Assembly (NCBI GenBank): GCA_002238415.1
Contig: MPMI01000002.1
Coordinates: 124,001-188,000, forward strand
DNA length: 64,000 nt
Source: Desulfurellaceae bacterium bin18
GTDB taxonomy: Bacteria; Desulfobacterota; Binatia; Bin18
Direction: 5' to 3'
Of the stretch, positions 1 to 9,360 are shown piece by piece. The position numbers and the translations under genes were made by a program. The notes under the pieces are model-generated. The model was given only the letters and a program-made list of their open reading frames with translations, made no database searches and was not told where the DNA came from. Numbering within the stretch: the first letter of the stretch is position 1; every line of letters starts with the position of its first letter.

Positions 1-553
1 ACTGATTCACTTCACCGATGTAGCCGACGAGGTGTGCAGCAAGGTTCCCGGCAGCATAGAAACGCTTGAGACTCGCCTCAACGGAGACACCAGGCAGGTC
101 TAACTGGTGGGATTCGATCATGGCCAGCGTATCCCAAGAGATATCACGGGCGACAGAGATACCTTCGTATGCGGGCCGAAGTGGATTCCGCGGAGCCTTC
201 CCCTCTAAAAAATCGACCGCCTCGGGCAAATACGACGCGAGAGTATGGAGCGTTGTCAGACGATCTTGTGCGTCCTCTGGGACCAGAATGACATCAAACG
301 ACGGGTGATTCCCGACGACGACACGTCCGGTTCGATCAAGCATGAGCCCCCGTATAGACGGCAGTCGATTCAGACGAATACGATTCTTTTCCGACAGAGT
401 GCGGAAACGATCGCCCTCAACGATCTGAAGCTGCCACAAACGAAAGCCCAGAGCACAAAAAACAAACAAGATGATGAGACTGATGACACCGATGCGGCGA
501 TAGCACGCGGTCAGTGTTTCCTGAGACGCAAAGAACTCTGACTGCTCGTCCAT
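1..553 (-). CDS. mrdA: Penicillin-binding protein 2, N-terminal part (cut by window edge)
   Basis: The minus strand reads open from ATG at 553 to the window edge, giving about 184 residues of a class B penicillin-binding protein (peptidoglycan transpeptidase of the elongasome). A short cytoplasmic tail is followed by one membrane helix at about residues 20-42, the FRLWQLQIVEGD stretch typical of PBP2, then the dimerisation region with the RGLMLDRTGR box. The transpeptidase domain with the catalytic serine lies outside the window. Its ATG directly follows the mreD stop codon with no gap, so it is translated as the last visible gene of the mreBCD-mrdA operon. The family assignment is firm; the gene is incomplete only because the window ends. 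Confidence 0.9.
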   Translation of the reverse strand, partial: MDEQSEFFASQETLTACYRRIGVISLIILFVFCALGFRLWQLQIVEGDRFRTLSEKNRIRLNRLPSIRGLMLDRTGRVVVGNHPSFDVILVPEDAQDRLTTLHTLASYLPEAVDFLEGKAPRNPLRPAYEGISVARDISWDTLAMIESHQLDLPGVSVEASLKRFYAAGNLAAHLVGYIGEVNQ

Positions 554-1123
554 TTATGCTCTGGCGATAGCGCGCTCCCCCGTCGTCAGGAGGGCAAAGA
601 TGAGTGGGGTCAGGAAGAGAGCCAGAAGTAAATCCCACAGCACGTATTGTGTGAGAAAAGACCAAATGGGAGCGACTGTCCAGTGGGATTCGAGCAGTGC
701 AAAAAAAGTGACGGCCTTCAAGAGCACCGCACCGGCGACGAGTCCGAGAACACAGAGGGGATTCTGAACCCACAGCCTTTGGGACAGGAGTTTTGTTGCG
801 GTAAAAACAAGACTCATGGCGAGAGTCCACATTCCCGCCGGAACTCCTGAACAACTATCCAGCAGGTATCCCAAGAAAAAGGCGCTCGCCGCCCCAGCCA
901 AGGCGCCATGGTAAATACCAAGATAGACACACAGGATGAGTAGCAGATCAGGAACAAGGGGGAAATGAGGAAAAGCTGTTGTTTGTAAAAGAACCGCCCC
1001 AATTCCGCAGACTCCCAGTAGTCCAAATGTCTGGAGCCTATTCGTTCCGGAAGTGCTCGGCTCCTGCTCGGACGACAGCCGGGGCAACCACCAAGACTTC
1101 TTCGATCTCTGCGAGTTCGGCAC
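554..1123 (-). CDS. mreD: Rod shape-determining membrane protein MreD
   Basis: A hydrophobic protein of up to 189 residues with about five membrane helices, placed between mreC and mrdA as in other rod-shaped Gram-negatives. MreD couples the periplasmic MreC scaffold to the elongation machinery. The reading frame overlaps the mreC 3' end by 86 bases if the ATG at 1123 is used, which is long for this operon. The hydrophobic part starts only around residue 30, so initiation within the overlap is possible, but I see no ATG, GTG or TTG with a clear ribosome site there. Identity rests on position, size and topology, because MreD sequences are poorly conserved. Confidence 0.85.
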   Translation of the reverse strand: MPNSQRSKKSWWLPRLSSEQEPSTSGTNRLQTFGLLGVCGIGAVLLQTTAFPHFPLVPDLLLILCVYLGIYHGALAGAASAFFLGYLLDSCSGVPAGMWTLAMSLVFTATKLLSQRLWVQNPLCVLGLVAGAVLLKAVTFFALLESHWTVAPIWSFLTQYVLWDLLLALFLTPLIFALLTTGERAIARA

Positions 1124-1889
1124 TGAGCGTCACCTCTATGTCTTGGAATATCTCGTCATCTCGTGTGGCAACACGCGTCACGCGCCCAATCTGCTGCCCT
1201 TTCGGAAAGATTCCGTCCAGTCCAGAGGTGATGATCACATCTCCAACCACAACATCACCACCCTGCTGAACATATTTCAATTGACAGTTCCCAGCAATGG
1301 AGCCGGATACGATACCGGAGACACGCGAACGCTGAACGAGGGCATCGACTCCACTATTGGCAGAAGAGATAAGGAGAAGGTGGGCGGCATGTGGGCTAAC
1401 AGACACAATTTTTCCGACAACACCAGCTGGGGTGAGCACGGCCATTTCTTTCTGGACTCCATTCCGTTCCCCCTTGTCTAGCACGGCCGTGTGTGTCCAC
1501 GTCCCAGGATTTCGTCCAATAACGCGGGCGGCAATTGACGTATCTGAGCTTTGCGCCCGTAAACCCAACAGGAGCTCTAAACGCTGATTCGCCAACTCTA
1601 ATTCGAACAACCGTTCCTGCGTCTGCTCAAGCGCTTCAAGCCGGGTACGGAGAACTTCATTGGTTTGATGGACGGAGAGCAGGTCGCGATATTGATCAAA
1701 GACTGCTCCCGTGCCTTGAACCACTATTGTCGCTCCGACTTGGAGGGGTTTCATCACTTCGAGAAACAGCACCCCAACAGGATCGATTCGGTACGGAGAC
1801 CGGGCGTTCACTGTCGCCAACAGGAGCGAGACAAAGAGAAAAAATCCGCAGGATAAGAGCAGACGGTATCTGTAGAAGATCTCAAGCAT
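1038..1889 (-). CDS. mreC: Cell shape-determining protein MreC
   Basis: 283 residues. A single N-terminal membrane helix (about residues 8-26) is followed by a coiled coil (about 70-108, rich in Leu, Glu and Gln) and then the two beta-barrel lobes of MreC, recognisable from AARVIGRNPGTW and the following PAGVVGKI stretch. MreC is the periplasmic scaffold that links MreB filaments to PBP2. It lies 9 bases downstream of mreB and overlaps mreD, consistent with co-transcription. Length and domain order are normal for the family. Confidence 0.95.
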   Translation of the reverse strand: MLEIFYRYRLLLSCGFFLFVSLLLATVNARSPYRIDPVGVLFLEVMKPLQVGATIVVQGTGAVFDQYRDLLSVHQTNEVLRTRLEALEQTQERLFELELANQRLELLLGLRAQSSDTSIAARVIGRNPGTWTHTAVLDKGERNGVQKEMAVLTPAGVVGKIVSVSPHAAHLLLISSANSGVDALVQRSRVSGIVSGSIAGNCQLKYVQQGGDVVVGDVIITSGLDGIFPKGQQIGRVTRVATRDDEIFQDIEVTLSAELAEIEEVLVVAPAVVRAGAEHFRNE

Positions 1890-1898
1890 GCTTCACAC

Positions 1899-2939
<1,041 letters not shown>

Positions 2940-3077
2940 TTATTTCCTTCGTTCTCAAAGCGGCCCTAATAGAACAAGGTTTCTAGCAGAATTTTGATAG
3001 CTGGACAAGTCCTTGTAATACAGTTGCTTTTTCTTCAACTATCAACTATGGCATGGTGAAACAGGAGGTCAACCCAT

Positions 3078-4994
3078 ATGCTTGACTTTATGCGTCAACG
3101 GGCTCGGTCCCTATGGATCAAAGCGCTTTTTTTGGTTATTGCCCTGGTCTTTGTATTCTTTGGTATTGGGAGCTTTGGAGACGACTCACAAGTACAAATA
3201 GTCGTAACGGTCGACGACGAGCCTATCACCCTTCAGGAATTCCAGCGAGCCTATCGGAACGTCGAGTCCAACTACCGTGAAATCTACAAAGAACGTTTTA
3301 CTCCAGAGCTCGCTCAGCAAATGAATCTGCGACAACAGACGCTTGATCAGCTCGTTGACGCAAGGTTGTTGGCCAAAGAAGCGCGCCGTATTGGTTTCAG
3401 TGCATCGGATGAAGACGTGCGCCAAGAGATCGCTACCTCCCCTACCTTTCACAGCTTCGGCGCTTTCAGCCCAGATCGCTACCGTCGGCTATTACGGTAT
3501 TTGCGGATGACTCCTCAGGAGTTCGAAGAGCAGCAACGAGACCGGCTCGTCATCGAGCGATTCCAAAAATTCATGGACGGGTCGATCCGCGCTACGGATT
3601 ATGAGGTGGAGGAATTATTTCGCTTTGAACAAGAACAAGTGAATCTCGCCTTCCTTAAAATCGCCTCGGCCGATCTCGTGGACATGGTCACAATCAGTGA
3701 GCAGCAAGTACGCGAATTCTACACCAACAACTCCGAGTCTTTTCGGATACCGGAGCGTGTCCGCCTGCATTATGTCTCGTACTCACCGGAAGACTTTGAA
3801 ACAGAGGTCTCGGTCTCTGAAGAGGATGTGCTCGATTTTTACAACACCCATAAAGATGATCGCTTTACGGAAGAGAAACAGGTCCAAGCCCGTCATATTC
3901 TCTTCTCCATAGCTGATAGTGCCTCAGATGAGAGGAGGGCGGACACGCGAAGTACGGCGCAAATGATCCTCGAACGCGCGCGTGCAGGAGAAGATTTTAC
4001 CGCTCTGGCCAAGGAATATTCACAAGATACGGGGACGGCAAGCAACGGCGGCGATCTCGGTTTTTTTGGTCGGGGTCGTATGGTCAAGCCGTTTGAAGAG
4101 GCCGCTTTCGGTATGGATGTTGGGCAAGTGAGCGACCTCGTAGAAACAACCTTCGGCTTTCATATCATCAAGGTTGAGGCAATCCAGCCTGAGCACATCA
4201 GACCGCTTGAAGAAGTCGTCGATACGGTCACTGAAGAATTACTGGAACAGAAAAGTCGTACTATTGCAGAGAAGCGGGCACGGGAGGATCGGAATAAAAT
4301 TGCAGATGGTATGACGCTCCTCCAGTTTGCCGAATCCGTGGGATTGGAGGCAGAGGAAACCCCGCTTGTGACTCAGAACGAGACGATTCCAGGTCTTGGT
4401 CATCGTCCAAAACTCGTTGAAACGGCCTTCGGACAGTCCCCGGGACAAATCAGCGACCCCGTTCAAGTTGAGAATACCTGGTTCCTTGTGTCACTTGCGG
4501 AACGCGTACCCTCTCGGATTCCTGAATTTACGGTAGTGCAAGAGGAGACTGAAGAACGGTACCGGAGCGAACAAGCCGAACGCTTAGCCCAGGAGAAAGC
4601 GGACAAACTCCTTACAAAACTCAAGGAGACCAAGGATTTGGCCAGTTTGGCAAAAGCAGAGGCACTCACAGTAGAAGAGACTGGGGCATTTGCCCGTCGG
4701 GGCGGCTATATTCCAAAGATCGGCGTTGTGCCGGACCTGAAAACCGAGGCCTTTCGATTAACACCAGACGCCCCTGTCGCCTCTCAGAGTCATATTTGGG
4801 GGGGCAATGCTTTTATTGCGGTTCTGAAAGAATATATTCCTGCCGACCCAGAGCAACTCGAAGAGCAGCGGGATGACCTGCGCCAATCGCTTCTCCAAAG
4901 GAAAAAAACGGCGGCATATCAGGAGTTCACAAAATATTTAAAAGAGCGGGCAAAGATTGAATATAATCAGCGGAATCTGCTCAGTGCGCTCTAA
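3078..4994 (+). CDS. ppiD: PpiD/SurA-type peptidyl-prolyl isomerase, membrane anchored
   Basis: 638 residues. A short basic N-terminus and one membrane helix (about 13-32) anchor the protein, followed by a SurA-like N-terminal chaperone region (about 35-180) and one parvulin PPIC domain (about 267-368: [33 protein letters not shown]). Behind it is a long Glu/Lys-rich C-terminal chaperone region as in PpiD. It would assist folding of exported proteins at the periplasmic face of the inner membrane. The start is set by AGGAGG at 3063-3068, nine bases before ATG. The gene is divergent from mreB and precedes the peroxiredoxin by 40 bases. Confidence 0.9.
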   Translation: MLDFMRQRARSLWIKALFLVIALVFVFFGIGSFGDDSQVQIVVTVDDEPITLQEFQRAYRNVESNYREIYKERFTPELAQQMNLRQQTLDQLVDARLLAKEARRIGFSASDEDVRQEIATSPTFHSFGAFSPDRYRRLLRYLRMTPQEFEEQQRDRLVIERFQKFMDGSIRATDYEVEELFRFEQEQVNLAFLKIASADLVDMVTISEQQVREFYTNNSESFRIPERVRLHYVSYSPEDFETEVSVSEEDVLDFYNTHKDDRFTEEKQVQARHILFSIADSASDERRADTRSTAQMILERARAGEDFTALAKEYSQDTGTASNGGDLGFFGRGRMVKPFEEAAFGMDVGQVSDLVETTFGFHIIKVEAIQPEHIRPLEEVVDTVTEELLEQKSRTIAEKRAREDRNKIADGMTLLQFAESVGLEAEETPLVTQNETIPGLGHRPKLVETAFGQSPGQISDPVQVENTWFLVSLAERVPSRIPEFTVVQEETEERYRSEQAERLAQEKADKLLTKLKETKDLASLAKAEALTVEETGAFARRGGYIPKIGVVPDLKTEAFRLTPDAPVASQSHIWGGNAFIAVLKEYIPADPEQLEEQRDDLRQSLLQRKKTAAYQEFTKYLKERAKIEYNQRNLLSAL

Positions 4995-5034
4995 CTGAAA
5001 AGAGCTCGGCCTGACCATGGGGAGAATAAGCATC

Positions 5035-5478
5035 ATGTTACAAGTAGGAGATACCGCACCGGATTTTACGGTCAAGACGCATGAAGGCAACGAGCTGTCC
5101 CTGTCGGCTTTACGTGGTAAGAAGGTCCTTTTATGGTTTTATCCAAAAGCCGATACTCCCGGCTGAACGATTGAAGGTCGTGGGTTCTGCGACCAAATTG
5201 AAACCTTCAAATCACAAAATGTTGAGGTTTTGGGAATCAGCTTCGATACGGTTGAGGAAAACGCCGCTTTTGCGAAAAGATTCAGCTTTCCGTATGCGCT
5301 CCTGTGTGACACGACTCGGAGTATAGGGCTGGCGTATGGTGCGTGTAATGATGTCGGCGCGGGCTTTGCCAATCGGATCAGTTACCTGATCGATGAGGAG
5401 GGTACGGTCCAGCGCGTGTACGCCTCCGTCAATCCCCGCGTTCACCCTGCTGAGGTTCTGGCCGATCTCCTTTCGTAA
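5035..5478 (+). CDS. bcp: Bcp-type peroxiredoxin, predicted selenoprotein (in-frame UGA = Sec44)
   Basis: The frame from ATG 5035 to TAA 5476-5478 encodes a 147-residue thiol peroxidase of the Bcp/PrxQ family, interrupted only by TGA at 5164-5166. That codon falls exactly at the peroxidatic cysteine of the YPKADTPG-C-T motif, so it most likely specifies selenocysteine (Sec44). The downstream frame is fully conserved (VLGISFDTVEENAAFAKRF, ISYLIDEEGTVQRVY), which argues against decay. A stem-loop resembling a bacterial SECIS follows the UGA (separate entry). The usual Bcp resolving Cys five residues later is Arg49 here; Cys52 is the nearest candidate. GGGGAG upstream supports ATG 5035; an in-frame ATG at 5017 is the alternative. 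The 3' end overlaps larC on the other strand by 50 bases. No selA, selB or selC is in the window. Confidence 0.85.
5164..5200 (+). promoter_or_regulatory. Candidate bacterial SECIS element in the peroxiredoxin mRNA
   Basis: Directly after the in-frame UGA (5164-5166) the RNA can fold into a lower stem CGAUU (5168-5172) with AAUUG (5196-5200), a small asymmetric internal loop, and a perfect upper stem GGUCG (5176-5180) with CGACC (5190-5194). The nine-base apical loop UGGGUUCUG contains a run of G near its 5' side, as SelB-binding loops do. The distance from UGA to the loop, about 15 bases, is close to that of known bacterial SECIS elements. The fold was worked out by hand and not by an energy program. 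Confidence 0.65.
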
Positions 5479-6667
5479 GGGATTCGTCCTGCCTGTACTC
5501 GCTCTGCACATTCTGTAGAGCCGCCTCATACACCCGCCTGAGCGCAATATTTTTTTCTTGGGCGAGGCGTTTGCAGTCATCATATTCTGGAGCACAGTTG
5601 ACCTGTCCGTTGGGCTGGTGGGCAATTTTGACTCTGACCCTGCCGTACTTGGTTTGCACCTCTTTCTGCTCCCGCCGGAGTGCCAGACGATCGACCGCAT
5701 AGGAGCGGATGCCTAACGTCGAAGTCTCGTTAAAGAGAATACCGGAAAGCTGGCCCTCGTCTTGAGGGTCGCATAAAACCCAGAGAAAAATTCCCGGTCG
5801 ATTTTTCTTCATATGAATCGGAGAGAGAGAGACATCCCGGGCACCTGCAGCAAAGAGCTGCTCCATAACATGCTCGTACCACTCTGGATTGAGGTCATCA
5901 ATGTTCGTCTCCAGCACGAGTAGTTGTTCGCGGCGCACCTCAGGGACTGGGTGTCCGAGACAGATTCGTAAGACATTGGGCCGATCAGACAAGGTACGTT
6001 CTCCCGCGCCATAGCCGACCTGCGCAATGGAAAACAAGGGGGGCCTCGGCTGGGCCAACGCGGCAAGAATCGCCGCCCCAGTAGGCGTGACCAGTTCGGA
6101 CTGGCCGTCCTCGAATCGAACCGGCAGTCCTTTTAGCAGCTCCGCAGTGGCAGGACCGGGCACGGGCAGTATGCCATGGCGGGAGGATACGAATCCGCCT
6201 CCCATAGGGAGTGGACTCGTGTATATGGCCTGTATTCCTAATGCCTCAAAGCCGATGGCGGCACCAACAATGTCAAGAATCGAATCAACCGCACCGACCT
6301 CATGAAAGTGGATATCCTCAACTGAGGTGTTGTGAACGTGGGCCTCGGCTTCAGCGAGTCGGGTAAAAATCTTGAGCGCAGTTGTTTTTACCGTCCCACT
6401 CAGCGGGCTTGTGTCGAGCATATCAGCGATGGAACGAAAGCTGCGTTCGTGCTGTTGTGCACTGACTCCTACATCGAACTTGATCGCGTGAATGCCATGT
6501 TGAACCCGCTCCGACTGATGCAGCGTGTAACCACTGAGCTGGAGCTTGGAGAATTCGGCTTTCAGCAGATCAAGCGATAGACCCAGGTCAAGGAGCGCGC
6601 CGATGACCATATCACCGCTGATACCAGAGAACGCATCGAAGTAGGCAATTTTTATAAACTCACTCAT
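5429..6667 (-). CDS. larC: Nickel-pincer cofactor biosynthesis protein LarC
   Basis: 412 residues counted from the ATG at 6667, beginning IKIAYFDAFSGISGDM, the family hallmark. LarC is the nickel insertase that uses CTP to complete the nickel-pincer nucleotide of lactate racemase LarA and related enzymes. The HFHEVGAVDSI motif and the C-terminal ETNIDDLNPEW and THIS-like half are all in one frame; in several bacteria larC is split and needs a frameshift, which is not the case here. An upstream ATG at 6706 exists but adds no conserved sequence. The gene lies next to a nickel/cobalt transporter on the same strand. No larA, larB or larE is in the window, so the enzyme served is unknown. Confidence 0.93.
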   Translation of the reverse strand: MSEFIKIAYFDAFSGISGDMVIGALLDLGLSLDLLKAEFSKLQLSGYTLHQSERVQHGIHAIKFDVGVSAQQHERSFRSIADMLDTSPLSGTVKTTALKIFTRLAEAEAHVHNTSVEDIHFHEVGAVDSILDIVGAAIGFEALGIQAIYTSPLPMGGGFVSSRHGILPVPGPATAELLKGLPVRFEDGQSELVTPTGAAILAALAQPRPPLFSIAQVGYGAGERTLSDRPNVLRICLGHPVPEVRREQLLVLETNIDDLNPEWYEHVMEQLFAAGARDVSLSPIHMKKNRPGIFLWVLCDPQDEGQLSGILFNETSTLGIRSYAVDRLALRREQKEVQTKYGRVRVKIAHQPNGQVNCAPEYDDCKRLAQEKNIALRRVYEAALQNVQSEYRQDESLTKGDRPEPQQGERGD

Positions 6668-6751
6668 AGTGTACCAGGCCCGAGGGTCATCAAGGCTTTG
6701 CCCCAATTTTCAATGGCTATACCCTTTAGTTGAGCAGGAACAAGAGAGATA

Positions 6752-7456
6752 TCAAACCAGAGCGTGAGCGTGGGAGAGGCTCAGTTCATAAATAATCCAG
6801 ATTCCTAATGCCACGCTTGTAGCACCGGCCGCAATACGGAGAGACAGGTTTGCCCCTTGGAGGTGTCTTTGCATGAGCGAAAAGAGGACCCCAAGGAGAA
6901 GACTAGCGGCCCCCATGCCCAGTATGGATCCACAGCCAAAAGACCCGATATAGAGCAGGCTTTCCACGGGAGATGGAGCCGTTGCCACTGTCAGCAGGAG
7001 CACGGCGGCGCTGCCGGCTAATCCATGGACCATACCGATGAGGAGAGGTCTCCATCCCGTTTCCCCTCCATGTTGATGGAAGTGTTCCGGACCCTCCACA
7101 TGTGCATGAAAGTGGAGGTGAGTGTTTCCTCCATGGGTATGTTGGTGGAGGTGAATCCGCCGACGCCGGCAGTCGAGTAGGGTCATGAGTCCTAAACCAA
7201 CGAGCATGACCCCGACCAAGCCTTCCAGAGAAAGCTCCAGAAAGGGGGGAATGCTCACCTGAAGGATAAGAACAACTCCGCCAACGGCCAGGAGCGTGAC
7301 TGAGTGGCCAAGCCCCCAGGTAACGCCAAAACGGATATTCTTCCACAGAGAGCGCTTAGGCGTAACGAGTGTTGAGACAGCAACGAGGTGGTCTGCCTCA
7401 AAAGCGTGCCTGAGTCCGAGCAAAAAACCAAAGACAAGAACCGATGTGAAACTCAC
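6752..7456 (-). CDS. Nickel/cobalt transporter, NicO/UreH-like family
   Basis: 234 residues, about six membrane helices. The first helix carries HAFEADH (residues 17-23), the His-x4-Asp-His signature needed for nickel selectivity in NiCoT/NicO permeases. A long His-rich loop at about 100-130 (HQHTHGG, HLHFHAH, HFHQHGG) is typical of metal uptake or trafficking. The gene is immediately upstream of larC on the same strand with an 84-base gap, so the pair probably supplies nickel for the LarC-made cofactor. Direction of transport cannot be read from the sequence; uptake is favoured by the HX4DH motif and the neighbour. Confidence 0.85.
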   Translation of the reverse strand: MSFTSVLVFGFLLGLRHAFEADHLVAVSTLVTPKRSLWKNIRFGVTWGLGHSVTLLAVGGVVLILQVSIPPFLELSLEGLVGVMLVGLGLMTLLDCRRRRIHLHQHTHGGNTHLHFHAHVEGPEHFHQHGGETGWRPLLIGMVHGLAGSAAVLLLTVATAPSPVESLLYIGSFGCGSILGMGAASLLLGVLFSLMQRHLQGANLSLRIAAGATSVALGIWIIYELSLSHAHALV

Positions 7457-7585
7457 CGCTCACATCCGCCTTCCGTGATTCCCTTCGTAGCATAGGGGAG
7501 GCAGCCATGTCTCGGCCAGTTACATCTCAGCCGAGGCGCAAGTGATTGCATTGGCCTGGGTGAGAGACTGTGATAAAAAATAGGG

Positions 7586-7909
7586 ATGGCGCGAGTCGTC
7601 CTCCTTAGCATTGTCTGTTTCAGTCTGGCGCTCAATGCGCCCATCCTGCTGGCACAGCCTTCACACTATGACGATACAGGGGACAACCTCGGGACGTGGA
7701 AGTGGGGGTCAACATCTCCTAGTCAAGTTGATGACTTTGAAGAAGAGGATGACTACTACGGGACAACCTGGGAGCAGATGTATGAGGACCGTCTCTATGA
7801 GCAGGAACTTGAAAAAGAAGACGAGTCTGCTTCATTGTCGCTGTTAAACGCTCCTGTCAAGATATGGCGTTTCTTTTGGCCCCAAAAAGACGACGACACG
7901 TTTGAGTAA
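7586..7909 (+). CDS. Small secreted acidic protein, unknown
   Basis: 107 residues with a clear signal peptide (hydrophobic 4-20, predicted cleavage after LLAQ/A around residue 23). The mature part is very acidic and aromatic (FEEEDDYYG, YEDRLYEQELEKEDE), ending in a Trp/Phe patch and an acidic tail. I recognise no family. It stands alone on the plus strand between two minus-strand genes with only a weak ribosome site, so expression is uncertain, but the signal peptide and continuous composition favour a real gene. Confidence 0.5.
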   Translation: MARVVLLSIVCFSLALNAPILLAQPSHYDDTGDNLGTWKWGSTSPSQVDDFEEEDDYYGTTWEQMYEDRLYEQELEKEDESASLSLLNAPVKIWRFFWPQKDDDTFE

Positions 7910-7930
7910 TACACAAAACTCCCCTGGGCA

Positions 7931-8260
7931 CTATTCGCTACTCCCCTGCCCCTCTGCTGTTCGTATTGCAATCTTCTCCACAGCAACCAGATACAAGGTC
8001 AGCTTTGTCCGTTCCAGGGTAAAACGGATATGGTCGCCGGGCTTGAGCTTATGGAGCAGACTGGGTTTGTTCACTTCAAAGCTCATAGTCATGGCATCCA
8101 TGAAGCCTGGAATGTCTTCGTGTGCGACGATGACACGTCGATCTGGGATCACGACCTTTTCGACAATCCCTTCGCCCGTGAGAATTTCAGGGGCAGGTGC
8201 AGGGCCACAGCCTGCACTCAGGCCAAAGAGCACCCACAAAACAAGGCTGATTTTCTTCAC
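7931..8260 (-). CDS. CusF-like copper-binding lipoprotein
   Basis: 109 residues. A lipoprotein signal ends in LSAGC (lipid-attached Cys18). The remaining domain follows the CusF/copper-binding pattern: GEGIVEKVVIPDRRVIVAHEDIPGFMDAMTMSFEV followed here by LKPGDHIRFTLER, written in pieces; the conserved His, the two Met residues of MTM and the PGD turn are present. Such proteins bind copper in the periplasm and pass it on or detoxify it. It is about 4 kb from the copper-monooxygenase operon, so it may take part in copper handling for that enzyme; this link is inference. Confidence 0.85.
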   Translation of the reverse strand: MKKISLVLWVLFGLSAGCGPAPAPEILTGEGIVEKVVIPDRRVIVAHEDIPGFMDAMTMSFEVNKPSLLHKLKPGDHIRFTLERTKLTLYLVAVEKIAIRTAEGQGSSE

Positions 8261-8280
8261 AGTGACGAATGGGCGAGCGC

Positions 8281-8595
8281 TTATTGCATGGGAGAAAATT
8301 TCGTCGGGCTCAGAATTTTATTACTCTGACTGAGGATCACTCCACGCAGCCGCTTGGCCACCTCGGCCCGGCGCGGATCCTTGGCCCAGCTCGCCCACTT
8401 TTCCTGCCGCTCATTCAGGTCGTTATACGCCCAGAGGTGGACGACTTCGTTCAACTGGCCGACCTCGCTATACCAGAACCCAGCGGGTTTGATCCCGTGT
8501 TCGGCTACACCGGGTAGGATAATAGTTTCGGCAACTTCGAGGTATTCAGGTAGGCCGCCAAAGGCGAGTTGGTAGGTACGCAGTTCATAAATCAT
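8281..8595 (-). CDS. NIPSNAP-family protein
   Basis: 104 residues, beginning MIYELRTYQL and containing the NEVVHLWAYNDLNERQ stretch, both characteristic of NIPSNAP (a dimeric alpha-beta barrel ferredoxin-like fold). Function is poorly defined in bacteria; members often sit near catabolic genes. I place the start at ATG 8595 because the MIYELRTY start is conserved and has GGAGG just upstream. The longer frame from 8628 adds only unconserved residues. The gene lies 20 bases upstream of the CusF-like gene on the same strand. Confidence 0.85.
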   Translation of the reverse strand: MIYELRTYQLAFGGLPEYLEVAETIILPGVAEHGIKPAGFWYSEVGQLNEVVHLWAYNDLNERQEKWASWAKDPRRAEVAKRLRGVILSQSNKILSPTKFSPMQ

Positions 8596-8732
8596 ACGGA
8601 TTCCTCCATAAAGGGTAGAATCTTCCATCTATCCCACCCGGGTCAGAAGTCAAGCTTGTCTATCGCTTGACTCTCCCGCCCCTCTTCCGTTACAGCTCAC
8701 ACGTATCGAGTGAGAATAAAGAGGAGGCACTC

Positions 8733-9305
8733 ATGGCTCTTGATCCCAAGAAAACAGCGCTGATCGTCATAGACGTTCAGAATGAATACTTTGATGGCAA
8801 ATGGCCCATCCCGGATGGAAACGTCGCGTTGGACAGAATCGAAGCAGCGATTGAGGCCAGCCAGCAGGCGGGCGCAAAGATCATCTATGTTCAGCACGAG
8901 GTCCTGAATCCTGAGCGCGGGCTATTCATTCGGGGGACCAATGGCTTTGAACTCCACCCGCGCCTCACACCTCGCTCCGAAGACCATCGTATCGTCAAGA
9001 ATTATCCTGGGTCATTTTCCAAAACTGACCTGGAGGAAACGCTACGAAAAAATGGCATCGAGACCTTGGTCGTCTCAGGGTATATGACGCATATGTGCTG
9101 CGACACGACCGCACGGGAAGGATTTCACCGGGATTTTCGCGTCTTATTTCTCAATGATGCCACCGCAACGCGCGACGGTGAACACCCTACGCTGGGGAAA
9201 ATAGCGCACGGTGAATTACACCGTTCCACCCTGATTACCCAAGCGTCGATGTTTGCTGAGGTCTTGCCCACCCAGGAACTGGTTGAACGTTTGCAGGCGA
9301 GTTAG
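8733..9305 (+). CDS. Isochorismatase-family cysteine hydrolase
   Basis: 190 residues. The fold and triad of the isochorismatase/nicotinamidase family are visible: Asp14 (IVIDVQNEYF), Lys89 (RIVKNYPGSF) and nucleophile Cys122 in GYMTHMCCDTTARE, including the usual cis-peptide region before it. Substrates of the family range from isochorismate to amides such as nicotinamide; nothing here fixes the substrate. GAGGAGG at 8721-8727 identifies ATG 8733 as the start. It is a single plus-strand gene facing a minus-strand oxidoreductase, with a hairpin between them. Confidence 0.9.
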   Translation: MALDPKKTALIVIDVQNEYFDGKWPIPDGNVALDRIEAAIEASQQAGAKIIYVQHEVLNPERGLFIRGTNGFELHPRLTPRSEDHRIVKNYPGSFSKTDLEETLRKNGIETLVVSGYMTHMCCDTTAREGFHRDFRVLFLNDATATRDGEHPTLGKIAHGELHRSTLITQASMFAEVLPTQELVERLQAS

Positions 9306-9317
9306 CCAGACATTAGA

Positions 9318-9359
9318 CGAGGGGAGACAGGATGGCGCGGCATCTCTCCTCGCCCCTCG
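9318..9359. terminator. Hairpin between convergent genes
   Basis: CGAGGGG (9318-9324) pairs with CCCCTCG (9353-9359), with a second short GAGA/TCTC pairing inside. It lies between the isochorismatase-type gene and the stop of the convergent oxidoreductase, followed by CTCATTTT on the plus strand. The likely role is a two-way terminator; the stem is imperfect. Confidence 0.4.
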
Positions 9360-9360
9360 C

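Noticed and set aside
5164..5166. Reading the in-frame UGA as a simple pseudogene mutation
   Set aside because: The stop falls exactly at the catalytic Cys, the rest of the frame is conserved and a SECIS-like hairpin follows; a random nonsense mutation would not be expected to have these three features.
5081..5326. Reading frame overlapping the peroxiredoxin in another phase
   Set aside because: It arises only because the UGA splits the real frame; its translation has no family similarity.
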